DNA of 64,000 bases, taken from NCBI GenBank assembly GCA_038380435.1, contig JAWZYU010000007.1, forward strand, positions 25,151,001-25,215,000. The letters run 5' to 3'. Shown piece after piece: positions 32,591-45,975 of this stretch. The stretch's first letter is position 1; every line of letters begins with the position of its first letter. The notes under the pieces are model-generated. The model searched no databases, was not told the DNA's origin, and saw nothing but the letters and a program-made list of their open reading frames with translations. This DNA is from Ryuthela nishihirai. Lineage: Eukaryota; Arthropoda; Arachnida; Araneae; Heptathelidae. Both the position numbers and the translations under genes were made by a program.

Positions 32591-32639
32591 AAGTAGTACA
32601 AGTAGAGGTTGATAAATAACGGTATTCAAACGAACTTAC

Positions 32640-32848
32640 CTTAATTCATGCTCAAGAAGACATTGTTTTGCTGCTAAACTTGCACTTTTATCCTTATTCA
32701 AGTGATACAACACGAGGTAGGGCACACCAAAAGCAATGACAACGCTAAGTATGAGGACCATCACGACCCTGATTCTGATGTCTAGCAAAGCTTTTATCCA
32801 CCATGGTGGTTCAACGTTTTTATATTTCGCAGGCATGTATTGAGCCAT
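32640..32848 (-). CDS. GH31-like gene, exon 1: cytosolic tail, membrane anchor, first trefoil Cys
   Basis: Starts at ATG 32848-32846 with an in-frame TAA immediately upstream, so this is the first coding codon in the frame. Residues 1-27 are short and basic (PPWWIKALLDIRIR), 28-50 form one hydrophobic span (VVMVLILSVVIAFGVPYLV), and 51-70 lead to Cys63 and ELR. The exon ends AG|GTAAGT, a strong donor in phase 2. Spliced to 11532 it completes an Arg codon, and Cys63 supplies the first of six trefoil cysteines whose other five are in exon 2. This architecture (N-in anchor, trefoil, GH31) is that of the maltase-glucoamylase/sucrase-isomaltase type. The splice junction is inferred, not observed in RNA. 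Confidence 0.75.
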
Positions 32849-33690
32849 TTACTCTGTATTATGAAGCACTACTTTCCGACATACATCGCAGTGAAATTCA
32901 AATTCATCTACCACCTCAGTCTCGACACGAGGAAGCAAACACACATCTTCTCTACTTGACATCCCCTTTCTGTATTTTCGTTTTCAACGTTACGCTCTTT
33001 CGGTATAAGTTCGCAATGTTTGCGTTGCTAGTCAGATAAGAGACGAAATACTAAATTTACTTGGAAATTTAAAGATAAGGAAGATAACCAGTTTCTATCT
33101 TATCTGACAGGTCGAAGGTTACCTGCTTCAAGACATGCAGAGTGAATCCTATGCATTACGGATCTTTGTATACCTTGATCAGAAGGATGATTATGAGAAG
33201 CAAGGGCGTGTTTCTAAAAACTTCCTATCTATCTGTCACAGTGAGTGAATGTTCTCCTGTCCCTTTCTCTCCCCCCCCCCTCTTCGCTGACTGTTGACAT
33301 CTATATGGCCTGATAAACGACTCAAGCACGTAGTTGAATGTATTTCTGGTGTTTATGCAACAGTGGATAGATTCGTGATAGCAAAGTATTGCTTGCGTTA
33401 TTCAGCATGGATAGGGACATTATTTATGTGTCAAAAAATTGTAATAATTGGTTCAGATGTCATTTAATGTAGCAAAATATACATACTTCATTTCATAAAG
33501 AGTAAATGTTATTTATTATTTTTTTTCAATTATTTTATTTTGTATAATTCCAGTTTAAATATATTCTGTCAGATAAGTATTCAAACTTTTTCTCGAATAT
33601 ACTCCCGAAAATGACGAAAAATGGCGATACTCTCCTAAGGGGCGTAATAGATTACTAGCCGAGTAAAATGTAAACTTTTGATTCTATTAA
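32849..33690 (-). promoter_or_regulatory. Presumed 5' region of the GH31-like gene
   Basis: Unique AT-rich sequence upstream of exon 1 with no repeat recognised before 33700. A TATA-like ACTTATACC lies near 33005-33013 on the gene strand but is not a convincing core promoter. A run of 11 C lies near 33265. The transcription start cannot be located by eye. Confidence 0.3.
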
Positions 33691-33699
33691 AGATTTTCG

Positions 33700-33935
33700 T
33701 TTTAGGTGCTTGGCTACTGAACAAGGGACCTGGGTTCGATCCGAGAGTAAGGCATGGATGCTTGGCTACTGAACAAGGGACCTGGGTTCGATCCGAGAGT
33801 AAGGCATGGATGCTTGGCTTGTCTTTCTGTAGAGGTAAGCGATTTCCTCACAGATCTTCTCTACGGCAAATTGAACTGACAAGCTAATGTTAGCCCTCTG
33901 TGGCAAGCTGCTGCTTGAGAGGGCATTAATTTTTA
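33700..33935 (+). repeat. SINE-B with internal 52-bp duplication
   Basis: The block from TGCTTGGCTACTGAAC through box B (GGGTTCGATCCG) to AAGGCATGGA occurs twice in direct tandem (about 33708-33759 and 33760-33811). The body and CTGTGGCAAGCTGC tail follow normally. Confidence 0.85.
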
Positions 33936-34048
33936 TTTTTTAATTGTTTTAACAGTAAGCAAATTAAATAATTGGAGAAATAGGTTTCGGTTCAACATCC
34001 TCAAAAGTGAAAAGCATCGCGAATTTTTTTTTAACTGTAATATATATG

Positions 34049-34200
34049 GTTGGATTGGGTTCTTTTACCTCTGATTGGTATTGTTCATAAATGGGCAAAA
34101 TGGCTTACAAGGCCCAAAAAAATGGCTTGCAAAGTTCATAAATGGCCAAAATGGCTTACAAAGGCAAAATGGTTTTTGTACCATAAATGGGCAAAGGCCT
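34049..34200 (-). repeat. SINE-A tail fragment with local duplications
   Basis: Starts GGTTGGATTGGGTTC..TTTTACCTCTGA, the complement of the SINE-A tail. The ATAAATGGGCAAAATGGC block is then repeated three or four times with variation. Confidence 0.65.
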
Positions 34201-34300
34201 TTAGGTATGGGAAGGGAATGTACAGTACGTTGTTAGGATACAGAAGAAAATCTCTTGGTTATGCCATCTATCGCATTTGTTGACTTGCAAAGGGTGTAGC

Positions 34301-34684
34301 CAACACCTCCTACAGCAAAAGGCCGATGGACCAAGCTGGACGTCTGCGTTAGTAATTCTGTAACCTAGAAAATTCTTATATAAACATTTTTATTATTACT
34401 ACTGGTGTACTTTTGTACTAATATTTATATTAAGGTTTATTTATAAATATACCATATTTAAAGGGTAAATTATTCATATATATTAGCATTATGATAATTT
34501 CTAGTAAATGCGAATAATTGTTCATCCGAATAAAGTACATTTATAAATAAACATTGTTATAAATTGTAGTTCACCACTAATAAAATTGCAAATGAATTTT
34601 TAAGAATTTTTCTAGACATAGGACTACTAATGATGACCTCATACCTTAGTCCATTGGGCTTCTGTTATAGGGGGTGTTGATATA
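34301..34684. mobile_element. MITE H copy 2
   Basis: The left end CCAACACCTCCTACAG..GGCCGATGGACCAAG and the right end CTTAGTCCATTGGGC..TGTTATAGGGGGTGTT are imperfect inverted repeats of about 35 bp around an AT-rich core. The ends share CTTCTGTTATAGG with copy 1 at 7449. A lone end of the same type is at 57957-57990. Confidence 0.6.
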
Positions 34685-34689
34685 CCTCT

Positions 34690-35655
34690 CTTGCACACGT
34701 TGACATCGCTTAATGCTTCATCAAACAGACGGAGAGATTTCTAAACCCATTTGCATCCTTGCTCTTTTAGGGGAAGGCGAGGATGCAAATTTCTGATAAA
34801 TTAGCGTGTGGTTGTTATTTAATAACTCTCGAACGGTTGCATGAATCGTTAAACTAACAGTTACAAAAAAAACTAACCCAACATTACATACAAAGTTGCT
34901 TTATTGATGTCGAAAACTGACACAATATACGTTTGATTCTGACTTCTTTATATAAAATGCAGCTGGTGATTTGAAATTTTTGCTTTGCTTTATGTTTAGA
35001 AAAGTTTTACCTTCGTTTCCACTAGCTTATTGGATTTTTCAATTCAATATTCCGGTTCTGAAATTTCACTCTCCGAAGAGAGGAAAGAATTCTCTGGCAT
35101 GAAACAATTGAGAGCACAAAAACAATAGAAAGGAAACGTAACAAATAGCAGACTTCGTGTTTTCCATATATTTTGTCCAACTCGCACGAATAAGTTTGCT
35201 GTTTGTTACTTGAGATGCAGAGTAGATGTTTCCACTTTCTCGTAGTGTGATGAAAATATTTATTTCCCATCTCAGAGAATAGGTGGATGACATAGAACTA
35301 GTGAAGTTTTTACATAAAAACCATCTTTTCCAACAACAGAAAAGAGCCATTGCTTTTATTCGCTTGTTTATAAAAGAAATTTCGTATTGAAGATACAATG
35401 TTTTGTATATATTTGAAATGCGTTAGATTAAATTCTTGAACTTATGTAACTTTGTCCAAACGTTCAGATTTAATAAAATACGGTTCCAAAAAGGAAAAAT
35501 CCGTAGGAATATAGAAAGCCGTAGAGCACTTCTGGACTTGAGAAAAGCATTACTAATTTCAGGACCGGATTTAGTAGAGGGATGGGGGGATGAGAGGCTG
35601 CCCTACCCCTATTTGAGACTGCTAGTAGTAATTCAGTTAATAATGTTTAGAGCAT
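34690..35655. other. No recognised features
   Basis: Overlapping minus-strand ORFs (35022-35398) have no domain and no codon regularity that I trust. A possible hAT-like end CAGGACCGGATTTAG lies near 35561. Confidence 0.35.
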
Positions 35656-35659
35656 GATA

Positions 35660-36168
35660 CAGCAGACTCCAGCTCTTACGACCTAACTGGTTCCTGAACG
35701 ACGGTCGTTAGACAAGCCGTCGTAAGACGAACCCTCAATTCCCATAGAAGCAATGCTATAAATTGGGGTTCCGTTCTCGAAAATACTTTTCGCACCATAA
35801 GATATATCAAAATTTAGCATTGAAATTAAACACAAGTATATGCATTTCCAAACATTTATTATGTGAAAACAAACACTTATTTTAGAGAAAAAAAAAGCAT
35901 ATTTGTACAGTACTGTAAATTCTAAACATGCACAATATCACCAAATATTCCTTGATACATTCCTTCAGCGCATAGTTCAGGAGGTTTGAAGAAAATCAGA
36001 TGGGGAGGACAGTGGGTCATCTGGGTCATCCGAATTTTCAAAATTTAAGTGAAGAGTGGGAAGTTATCTTCAGACTCGGTCATATAAGCGAGTTCGGTCG
36101 TAATAGGGGAGATATTGATATACGTAGAGCGGTCGCAAGAGCTGGAGGGTCGTAAACCGGGGTCTGCC
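35660..36168. mobile_element. Pogo/Tigger-type MITE
   Basis: TA-flanked element of 509 bp with inverted ends CAGCAGACTCCAGCTCTTACGACC and GGTCGTAAACCGGGGTCTGC. The ends have the CAG..GACTCC..CTTA pattern of pogo-type elements. The interior is AT-rich and non-coding. Confidence 0.65.
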
Positions 36169-36169
36169 T

Positions 36170-36585
36170 ATATTGTTCTTTATTTGTGCAGAAATAAATA
36201 CCTTTCGCGAAAAAAAAAGGAAAATTTCAAAAGCTGGGTACGAAATAAAACCAAAGTAAAAAATAAAAATCTATTATTTGCGAACACCCATTTTTAGATT
36301 ACACATTTAAGAAAATGAAACAAGTTTACTTTTGCTCAGTTTTACATGGTCAAAACAAAGCAACGAATTTCATTTTGCACGATAATAGCCTCGGTTTCAC
36401 ACAGTACGGAATCGGATGTGTTTTATGCATGTAGATATATATATATAATCAGTAACGTCAAGGTAGACTATCATCTCAAAGCAAAAATCAATTAAATGGT
36501 TTTAGTTGATATTATTTATTTTCAAGAATAAATAGACAATAGTAAATTATAGTGATAATAAAATTATCATTTGTAACAAGTTATA
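36170..36585. other. AT-rich sequence
   Basis: No recognised features apart from a short (TA)n run near 36440. Confidence 0.4.
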
Positions 36586-36671
36586 TTTAGATACTAGTTA
36601 AATCCACGCCAAACGTATGTCCATTGATAACTTCATTTACAGCTTTCCACTATACTACTCACAACGTACTA

Positions 36672-37183
36672 CAGTCGCTCAAAAAAGTATCCGAACACTA
36701 CGGTTGATTACAGAATTCAGAAAAAATATCTGGCAACGATTTGTTTAGAAATTAGTGATCTGGCAACCTTCGTGTCGCGTGATTACAGAATTCAAGAAAA
36801 ATATCTGGAGCGTGTACAGCAACTGTACACGCTCCAGTTACCGTTCACAGCAAACTGGAGCGTGTGTAGTTACTGCACACGCTCCAGTTTGCTGTGAACG
36901 GTAACTGCACACGGTCAATATTTCCTTAGTGAGCCCACACGATTTAGTATCAAAATAATATGACCACCTACAGTCGCTCAAAAAAGTATCCGAACACTAC
37001 GGTTGATTACAGAATTCAGAAAAAATATCTGGCAACGATTTTTTTAGAAATTCGCGATCTGGCAAACTTCGTGTCACGTGACACGAAGGTTGCAGATCTC
37101 GAATTTCTAAAAAAATCGTTGCCAGATATTTTTTCTGAATTCTGTAATCAACCGTAGTGTTCGGATACTTTTTTGAGCGACTG
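36672..37183. mobile_element. Composite mariner-type MITE (two units)
   Basis: Outer ends CAGTCGCTCAAAAAAG and CTTTTTTGAGCGACTG sit beside TA. Unit 1 (36672-36968) contains nested hairpins built from GGAGCGTGTACAG / CTGTACACGCTCC and a longer palindrome on CCGTTCACAGCAAACTGG. Unit 2 is a complete palindromic MITE at 36971-37183. The same two-unit order, including the linker TCAAAATAATATGACCACC, occurs at 48941-49654. Confidence 0.85.
36971..37183. mobile_element. Near-perfect palindromic MITE, 213 bp
   Basis: The two halves are reverse complements apart from a few positions, centred on TGTCACGTGACA at about 37072-37084. TA lies on both sides (36969-36970, 37184-37185). The TIR is that of a mariner-superfamily element; it encodes nothing. 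Confidence 0.9.
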
Positions 37184-37429
37184 TACTCTATTCACGTGGT
37201 AGGCAACGGCAGCGCTCCCAGAAATGTCGGACACTTTTCGAGGAATCACTCCCGACCCACGGCAGATAGGAAACCGATCTGTTACCACAATAGGGCCAGA
37301 TTAAGGGGGACCACTCTTAGTTCTGTGACTGATCGCTCAAGCAGCCGCAGAACCAAAGGGAAACTGCCAATTTCTCCACAGATGACGTCACACGTGTCGA
37401 TCGTAATTATGACTGTTATATAATATGAT

Positions 37430-38075
37430 TATTCTTCCTCTAAAATTGTTTTCTTGCCGTTGTAATGCTATCTGTCTCGCGACATAGTAATGAAATAAAA
37501 CCTATTTTCGATCGGTTGCGAGATCTGACTTTTCTAGACTGAACTATTTCAAGCTAACTAAATTCGTGTCTTATTTCATTTTTAGCAGCAAGTTTAAACT
37601 CTGTAGACTATTATACAGACTCAATACAGCTGATTCGTAAGTATACTATTTCATAAAATGTCATATAAACAGTCATTTTATAAAATAATGTGGACACAAA
37701 TGCTTGATTTCTATTTTCAAATTCAATAATATGTGTCTACATTAAATATGAGTTTCTTTTGTGGACCAACAATAATGTACGACAAATTAAGCTTATCTGA
37801 ATTAGTGCAAATAAAGTACTTATTATTACTGCTGAATGGAAATTTGTGACAAATATGTATGAATAAAACTTTTGACGAAAGTTTTATTAATAACAAGAAT
37901 TTTCGGGAACCTATCCCGCCTTCCTGTCATAAGTTGTCTCGATTTGCGCGGTTTCGATTTACGCTGTGTTTTTTTTTAAACCTGTTCACCTTGTGAATCT
38001 AGGATATGGATGTATATTACAAGTTCTCATATGGGAACAATATTCGAAAATAAATGTACTTTATTTAGTAAATAA
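37430..38075. other. AT-rich sequence
   Basis: No recognised gene or repeat. Confidence 0.4.
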
Positions 38076-38077
38076 AT

Positions 38078-38267
38078 AAAAATAATAAATACCCCCTCAA
38101 GCAGCTGCTTGCCACAGAGGTCTGACAGGAGCCTGTCAGTTTATATGCCAGAGTAGAAGGTCTGAGAGGATGGCAGGACCTCAGCAGAAAAACGACACAT
38201 ACATCCATGCCTTACCCATGTCCTTTAGATCAGTAGCCAAGCGTGCTAACCACTCGGCCATGGATAG
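38078..38267 (-). repeat. SINE-B, full length
   Basis: The minus-strand copy runs from the head (TGGCCGAGTGGTTAGC) to the CAAGCAGCTGCTTGAGG block and an AAATAAATAAA (plus-strand) tail. Confidence 0.88.
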
Positions 38268-38294
38268 TACTTTTTATTAATTGAAAATTGTTTT

Positions 38295-38480
38295 CCAGTT
38301 AATGTTCATGTGCCCTGAAAGAGTTAAAGAACGTACTGGATCTGCTGAGGGGACTCTTCCAACTCTGTCTTAATAGATATCCAGTGGATTTTCTTCTGCT
38401 ATCCAGCTCTAAACATTTGGATTCAGTGTGACCTGACTATTTAGCGAAAATAGAAGTGCCGCTCATGGTAAATAATTCCC
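38295..38480 (+). repeat. SINE-A, old 3' half
   Basis: GTTAAAGAACGTACTGG, CAGTGTGACCTGACTATTTAG and GTGCCGCTCA keep the order of the SINE-A 3' half. Confidence 0.65.
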
Positions 38481-38594
38481 GTTTATTGGTCATTTGCCAC
38501 ATTGTGTTCTTAAAATTGAAGCTCAGGGCCCAAACTTGTGACTTTGACATATAGCACACCCATTGTACATCAATAATACTTTATTTTTGAGTAG

Positions 38595-38820
38595 AAATAC
38601 TGAATTTCAGTCTTAAAACAAAGCGTTTTTTCCTTGAGTAAAAAACTGAATTTAGCCTAAAAACAAACTCTTGAGTAAAAAACTGAATTTAGCCTAAAAA
38701 CAAACTCTTGAGTAAAAAACTGAATTTAGCCTAAAAACAAAACGTTTTGCTCTTGACTAAGAAACCGAATTTAGCTTAAAAACGAAATGTTTAACTCTTG
38801 AGTAATATACTGAATTTGAC
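38595..38820. repeat. 37-bp minisatellite, about 6 units
   Basis: Units of CTTGAGTAAAAAACTGAATT plus TAGCCTAAAAACAAACT repeat in tandem. Central units are almost identical and the outer ones diverged. Confidence 0.9.
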
Positions 38821-38829
38821 CTTGAGGAA

Positions 38830-39430
38830 TTCTATCAACACTCGCCGCTGCGACATTTTTTATTTCTCGACGGTCACTTCGATCCTTATTAGAACACGAT
38901 ACGGAATCTGAAATTTCTAACATTTTTGAGATTTAAGACCCAAATTACTTGATACCAATTTTTAGCTCTCTAGCACTAGTATATTGAAATCTGACCTTTG
39001 ACCTCAAAGGACCAATTGGATCCAAACTTTCACGAGGCTTCTGAGGTTTAGGGCCCGAAATACCCGCAGGAAAATCTTTTTTAGTTCTCTTTCACTGATA
39101 AGATTCAAATTTAACCTTCGACTTCGAAGGACCTGCCGGATTCGATATTTCGTAACGTTCATGAGATCTGGTGATTTGGATCAATATCCAAAACATTTTG
39201 GAAGAACATTTTGGATCAATATCCAAAATCAATATCTCAATATCCAAAACACTCCTAGACATCAGGACAGGTTTGTAGCATTGTAGATTAACGTTTGATC
39301 TCTACGTGACTTATTTGACCTTGAAGGCAAAATTTTGGATTTTTTTTCGTGATCTCCGACCAGCATTACCGCTAGGGTAAATTTTCAGAGCTCTATCTAT
39401 ACTATACTACCAATTTCTGCATCATAATGA
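38830..39430. repeat. Repeat G, largest copy
   Basis: Internal blocks recur at about 115-125 bp: TTGAAATCTGACCTTTGACC then TTCAAATTTAACCTTCGAC, and CCAAACTTTCACGAGG then CGATATTTCGTAACG. A local duplication (GATCAATATCCAAAA..ACATTTTGGA) lies at 39175-39255. No ORF. Confidence 0.6.
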
Positions 39431-39439
39431 CAATTAGCG

Positions 39440-39870
39440 TAGTCTCCTATTAGTCAGTCAGTGAATAATAAAATGTTTATTTATATATTTCGTAACCAGA
39501 TTTGGAATTGAGATGCTATCATCTAAAATATAATGATAAAAGGAGATGTCTGTCTGTCTATGGCAGTCATAACTCATCGGCAAATCGTCGTAAATGCTTT
39601 AAATTTTCACAGAGTTGTGTTTGGTTGGCGTCCGGGTTGCAGTGCCAAATTTGAAGTCGAAATTCTAAAACTGCTATAAGCAAAAATATTACCATGTATT
39701 CCTATCGAAACAATAATCGCTGGCAAATTTATTGTTGCCATTTACTGCTCCTTAACTATGAACGTAAGAGTCATAATGAACGAGGTAAAGTAGAGTGCGC
39801 AACCGGTTCCAAAAGTTGAAGCAATTTGAACGACGTTTTGTCCATCCTTTACGTGGCCGCCGTAATCTAA
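39440..39870. other. No recognised features
   Basis: Mixed-composition sequence without ORFs or recognised repeats. Confidence 0.35.
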
Positions 39871-39872
39871 AG

Positions 39873-40246
39873 TAGGGGGGGGGGGGGTTCTCAACGTGGG
39901 GTACGTGGTAAAATTTTTTGGGGTATGCCGTGAGAGCTCAAAAGTCGCTAGATCTAGTAGAAAAGTTTTCTACTGATCTAAGGGACCTGGGTTCGAGCCC
40001 CGGTATTAGGCATGGATGTGTGTGTCGTTTTTCTGCTGAGGTCCTGCCATCCTTTCAGATCTCCTACTGTGGCATATAAACTGACAGGCTCCTGTCAGAC
40101 CTCTGTGGCAAGCAGCTGCTTGAGGGGGTATTTATTTTTTTTATAGTTATAATATAACTATAGCTTTATCTATCTATACAAGGGGTACGCCAGTTACATA
40201 CACATTTCCAGAGTGTACATGAAGCATAAAAGGTTGAGAACCGCTG
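39873..40246. mobile_element. hAT-type MITE copy 2 with poly-G terminus and nested SINE-B
   Basis: Inverted relative of the 12842 MITE, bounded by a perfect 8-bp target duplication ATCTAAAG (39865-39872 and 40247-40254). The right terminus is GGTTGAGAACCGCTG. The left terminus has 13 consecutive G where the family has about three or four, before TTCTCAACGTGG. A SINE-B interrupts the middle. Confidence 0.9.
39964..40140 (+). repeat. SINE-B nested in hAT MITE
   Basis: Head truncated; starts CTACTGATCTAAGGG with intact box B (GGGTTCGAGCCCC) and ends GGGGGTATTTATTTTTTT. MITE sequence on both sides matches the uninterrupted MITE at 12842-13040, apart from a dozen bases lost at the junction. Confidence 0.88.
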
Positions 40247-40502
40247 ATCTAAAGTATGGGTATTAACGCACTAAGCCAAAGTAGTTAAACGTTTGTTTTT
40301 TTTTTGAAAATTACACTAAGTTTCGCTTTTAGGATAAAATCCAATCAGTCATGTTAGTTGAACCTTTAATAGCCTAAAAAATATTGTATTTAATAAACAA
40401 AAACTATTAGTTAAAAGATCGCGTTATTTCCAGACTTTTTTTGGAAAATAAATTTTTTTTGATACTACAATTTAATGAAAATAGAAACTCCTTTGTTTAT
40501 TG

Positions 40503-40893
40503 AGGCGGGGGTGGCTCAGTCGGTAGCGCGCCAGGCTCGTAATCTGTAGTTCCCAGGTTCCAGTCCCAGCTGGGTCAGCGTTGAGATTTATCTCCGCAAA
40601 ATTCTCCGCCCTGCCCACGGTCAGTAGGGGACACCGATGGGCTTGGAAAGGCCGCCGTCCGTCGGATGGGATGTTAAGCCGTGGCCCCGTGTGCGGGAGA
40701 GCCATACCCTGTGCACGTTAAAGAACACGCTGGATGGCCTTGACGGGAGGCTACCATCTGTCTCCCAACAGCTGTTCCAGTGGGTCTCCTCCCCCAACCT
40801 TCTCTAAGCCTTCGGGGTCCATGTGACCTGGCCATTTAGCCCATGGTGTGCAAAAAAAGTGCCGCTCAGAGGTAAAACAACCCAATAACCCAT
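40503..40893 (+). repeat. SINE-A, full length
   Basis: Near-consensus; box B has one change (GGTTCCAGTCCC). No clear target duplication found by eye. Confidence 0.93.
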
Positions 40894-40899
40894 CCTTAG

Positions 40900-41655
40900 A
40901 AACAGAATACTTGTTTTCGAACTGGTGTCATTCACGCAGGAAGCAATTCCTTTTGTATAGAGTACTTACTTGTTTCATAATAAACATATCAAGATCATTG
41001 TAATCATAACTGCACGAACATTCTTATATATATAAGCGCAAGTAAACTGAATGCTGATGTCAAATATAGTTCACCGTGACCGTTGAGAATCGCTTGACTG
41101 CTCGAAACTGTCGCGTTCGTTTGCTGGTGACGACACGCGAACGCAATTGCGTGTGTTCCTGGAGCACCCAGGGTTTAACAGTGGCCACTTGTTAATGAGA
41201 TGGGAAGGTTAGACACACGCCTTTTCTGTGTAGCCAAATGATAGTACGAAGCAACAGCTAGCAGTCTTACACAAACCTTTAAACTGAAGAAACCTATAAC
41301 ATAATTACATAATGGAATCAGCCAACCATATCGTTAAGGGCGATACTTTAATTACAGATTTAATTAAAATTCCTGAAGAGTAAATTTAATTCTCCTCGCT
41401 GTTGCATTTTTTGAATAACGGGAGTCACACACACCAAAAAAATGTTATCATTGATTTTTTTTTTCAGAAGAAAATGATATTTATGCTTGTTAAAGTATTA
41501 TTAAAGAATAAGAAAAAAATGTTTTGTATAAAAAAGGTGTAAGAAAACTTGTAAAAGAAAATCAAAACTACCTAATTAAATTGCGTAGTTAATTTGTTAA
41601 GCTCGGAACTGCATTATTAAAATATTTAGTTTATTGAATCTTTTTCAATTTATAT
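40900..41655. other. No recognised features
   Basis: 41090-41210 is locally GC-richer with CGCGAACGCAATTGCGTG, a short palindrome. No ORF. Confidence 0.35.
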
Positions 41656-41659
41656 GCTT

Positions 41660-41832
41660 TTTGGTGGCCCATTGGTTAGCGCCCTTGGCTGAAGATCTAA
41701 AATACATTCGTTTCGGACCAACCTAACGTATGGCGGTATCTTTTCTAGTATTCAGTTTCTGAGTCAACTGCTGAATCAACAACTTCCTCATAGACTTCCT
41801 CTGTGGCATGTTATACTGACAGGCTCTTGATA
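41660..41832 (+). repeat. SINE-B-like, diverged
   Basis: GTGGCCCATTGGTTAGCGCCC matches the box A region. TTCCTCTGTGGCATGTTATACTGACAGG matches the body. Its truncated end abuts the 54-bp minisatellite. Confidence 0.6.
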
Positions 41833-41854
41833 ATACGACGTTCTTTGGATTTCG

Positions 41855-42150
41855 GAATATATGCCCTGGGTTATATGGAAGAGATATTTTGGGTCAGATA
41901 TTCCCTATATGAAACTCATGAATCATATATGGAAGAGATATTATGGGTTAGATATTCCATACATGAAACTCATGGGTTATATGGAAGAGATATTATGGGT
42001 CAGATATTCCCTATATGAAACTCATGGGTCATATATGGAAGAGATATTATGGGTCAGATATTCTATGTATGAAACTCATGGGTCATATATGGAAGATATA
42101 ATATGGGTCAGATATTCCATATATGTAACTCATAGGTGATATCTGGAAGA
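41855..42150. repeat. 54-bp minisatellite, left part
   Basis: Unit GGGTCATATATGGAAGAG..ATTATGGGTCAGATATTCC..ATATATGAAACTCAT, 54 bp, about 5 units. The array resumes at 45058 after the LINE, so it was one array before insertion. As 54 is divisible by 3, repeated 18-residue ORFs appear in two frames; I do not regard them as coding. Confidence 0.92.
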
Positions 42151-45050
<2,900 letters not shown>

Positions 45051-45057
45051 CTGTGAT

Positions 45058-45690
45058 ATATTATGGGTAATATATATTATGGGTAAGATATATTATGGGT
45101 CAGATATTCCATATATGAAACTCATGGGTCATATATGGAAGATATATTATGGGTCAGATATTCCATATATGAAACTCATGGGTCATATATGGAAGATATA
45201 TTATGGGTCAGATATTCCCTATATGAAATTCATGGGTCATATATGGAAGAGTTATTATGGGTCAGATGTTCCCTATATGAAACTCATGGGTTATATATGG
45301 AAGAGATATTATGGGTCATATATTCTATATATGAAACTCATGGGTCATATATGGAAAAGATATTAAGGGTCAGATATTCTATATATGAAACTCATAGGTC
45401 ATATATGGAAGAAATATTATGGGTAAGATATTCCATATATGAGACTCATAGGTCAGATATTCCATATATGAAACTCATGGGTCACATATGGAAGAGATAT
45501 TATGGGTCAGATAATCCATACATGAAACTCATGGGTTATATGGAAAAGATATTATGGGTCATATATTCTATATATGAAACTCATGGGTCATATATGGAAG
45601 AAATATCACATGTAAGATATTCCATATATGAGACATGTATCAGATATTATTTCCGTATATAAGATTCATGGGTGACATATGGAAGAAAAT
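45058..45690. repeat. 54-bp minisatellite, right part
   Basis: About 11 further units of the array interrupted at 42150, with some units shortened (for example 45430-45460). Confidence 0.92.
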
Positions 45691-45782
45691 CTTCATAAAG
45701 AGTTTTCACGGTTTTATTAGTTGAGAATTTAAAGAATTAAAGATTTCTGCTTAAGTTGTTTATTAGTATTATTTCTGTAAAG

Positions 45783-45975
45783 GCCTCATAGAAGATTGAG
45801 AGAAGGGGACCCACTGGACAAGTATTAAGAGACAGAAGGAAGTCTGTCATCAAGATCATCCAGCTTATTCTTTAACGTGCACAGGGTATGGACTCTCAAG
45901 TGAACGGTGCCACGGCTTAACTTCCCATCCTTTAGATGGCAGCCTTTCTTCCAAGTCCATCTGTGTCCCCTTTCT
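45783..45975 (-). repeat. SINE-A fragment
   Basis: AGAAGGGGACCCACTGGA, TTCTTTAACGTGCACAGGG and GCCACGGCTTAACTTCCC are complements of SINE-A blocks in reverse order. Head and tail are missing. Confidence 0.8.

Larger units (their letters stand above)
11533..32639 (-). other. 21.1-kb phase-2 intron of the GH31-like gene, packed with repeats
   Basis: Donor AAG|GTAAGT at 32640/32639 and acceptor GATTGCAG|A at 11533/11532 on the minus strand. Exon 1 ends with AG and exon 2 begins with A, restoring an Arg codon. All repeats listed between these points lie in this intron; the LINE at 20.0-22.6 kb has the gene's orientation. No additional exon was needed or recognised, but a small cassette exon cannot be excluded by eye. 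Confidence 0.7.
36590..37420 (+). repeat. Repeat D copy with a single minisatellite unit, split by MITEs
   Basis: The left flank ACTAGTTAAATCCACGCC and one unit CTTCATTTACAGCTTTCC..ACTCACAAC lie before 36671. The right flank (AACGGCAGCGCTCCCAGAAATG to GATGACGTCACACGTGTC) follows 37185. The composite MITE at 36672-37183 interrupts it. Confidence 0.8.

Noticed and set aside
35022..35398. Overlapping minus-strand ORFs of 82 and 110 codons
   Set aside because: No domain and no splice context; amino-acid composition looks like random AT-rich translation.
45135..45662. A 175-codon ORF with an 18-residue repeat (YETHGSYMEDILWVRYSI type)
   Set aside because: The 54-bp minisatellite period is divisible by 3, so ORFs stay open in two frames. 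There is no start context, splice site or domain, and a LINE insertion splits the array.
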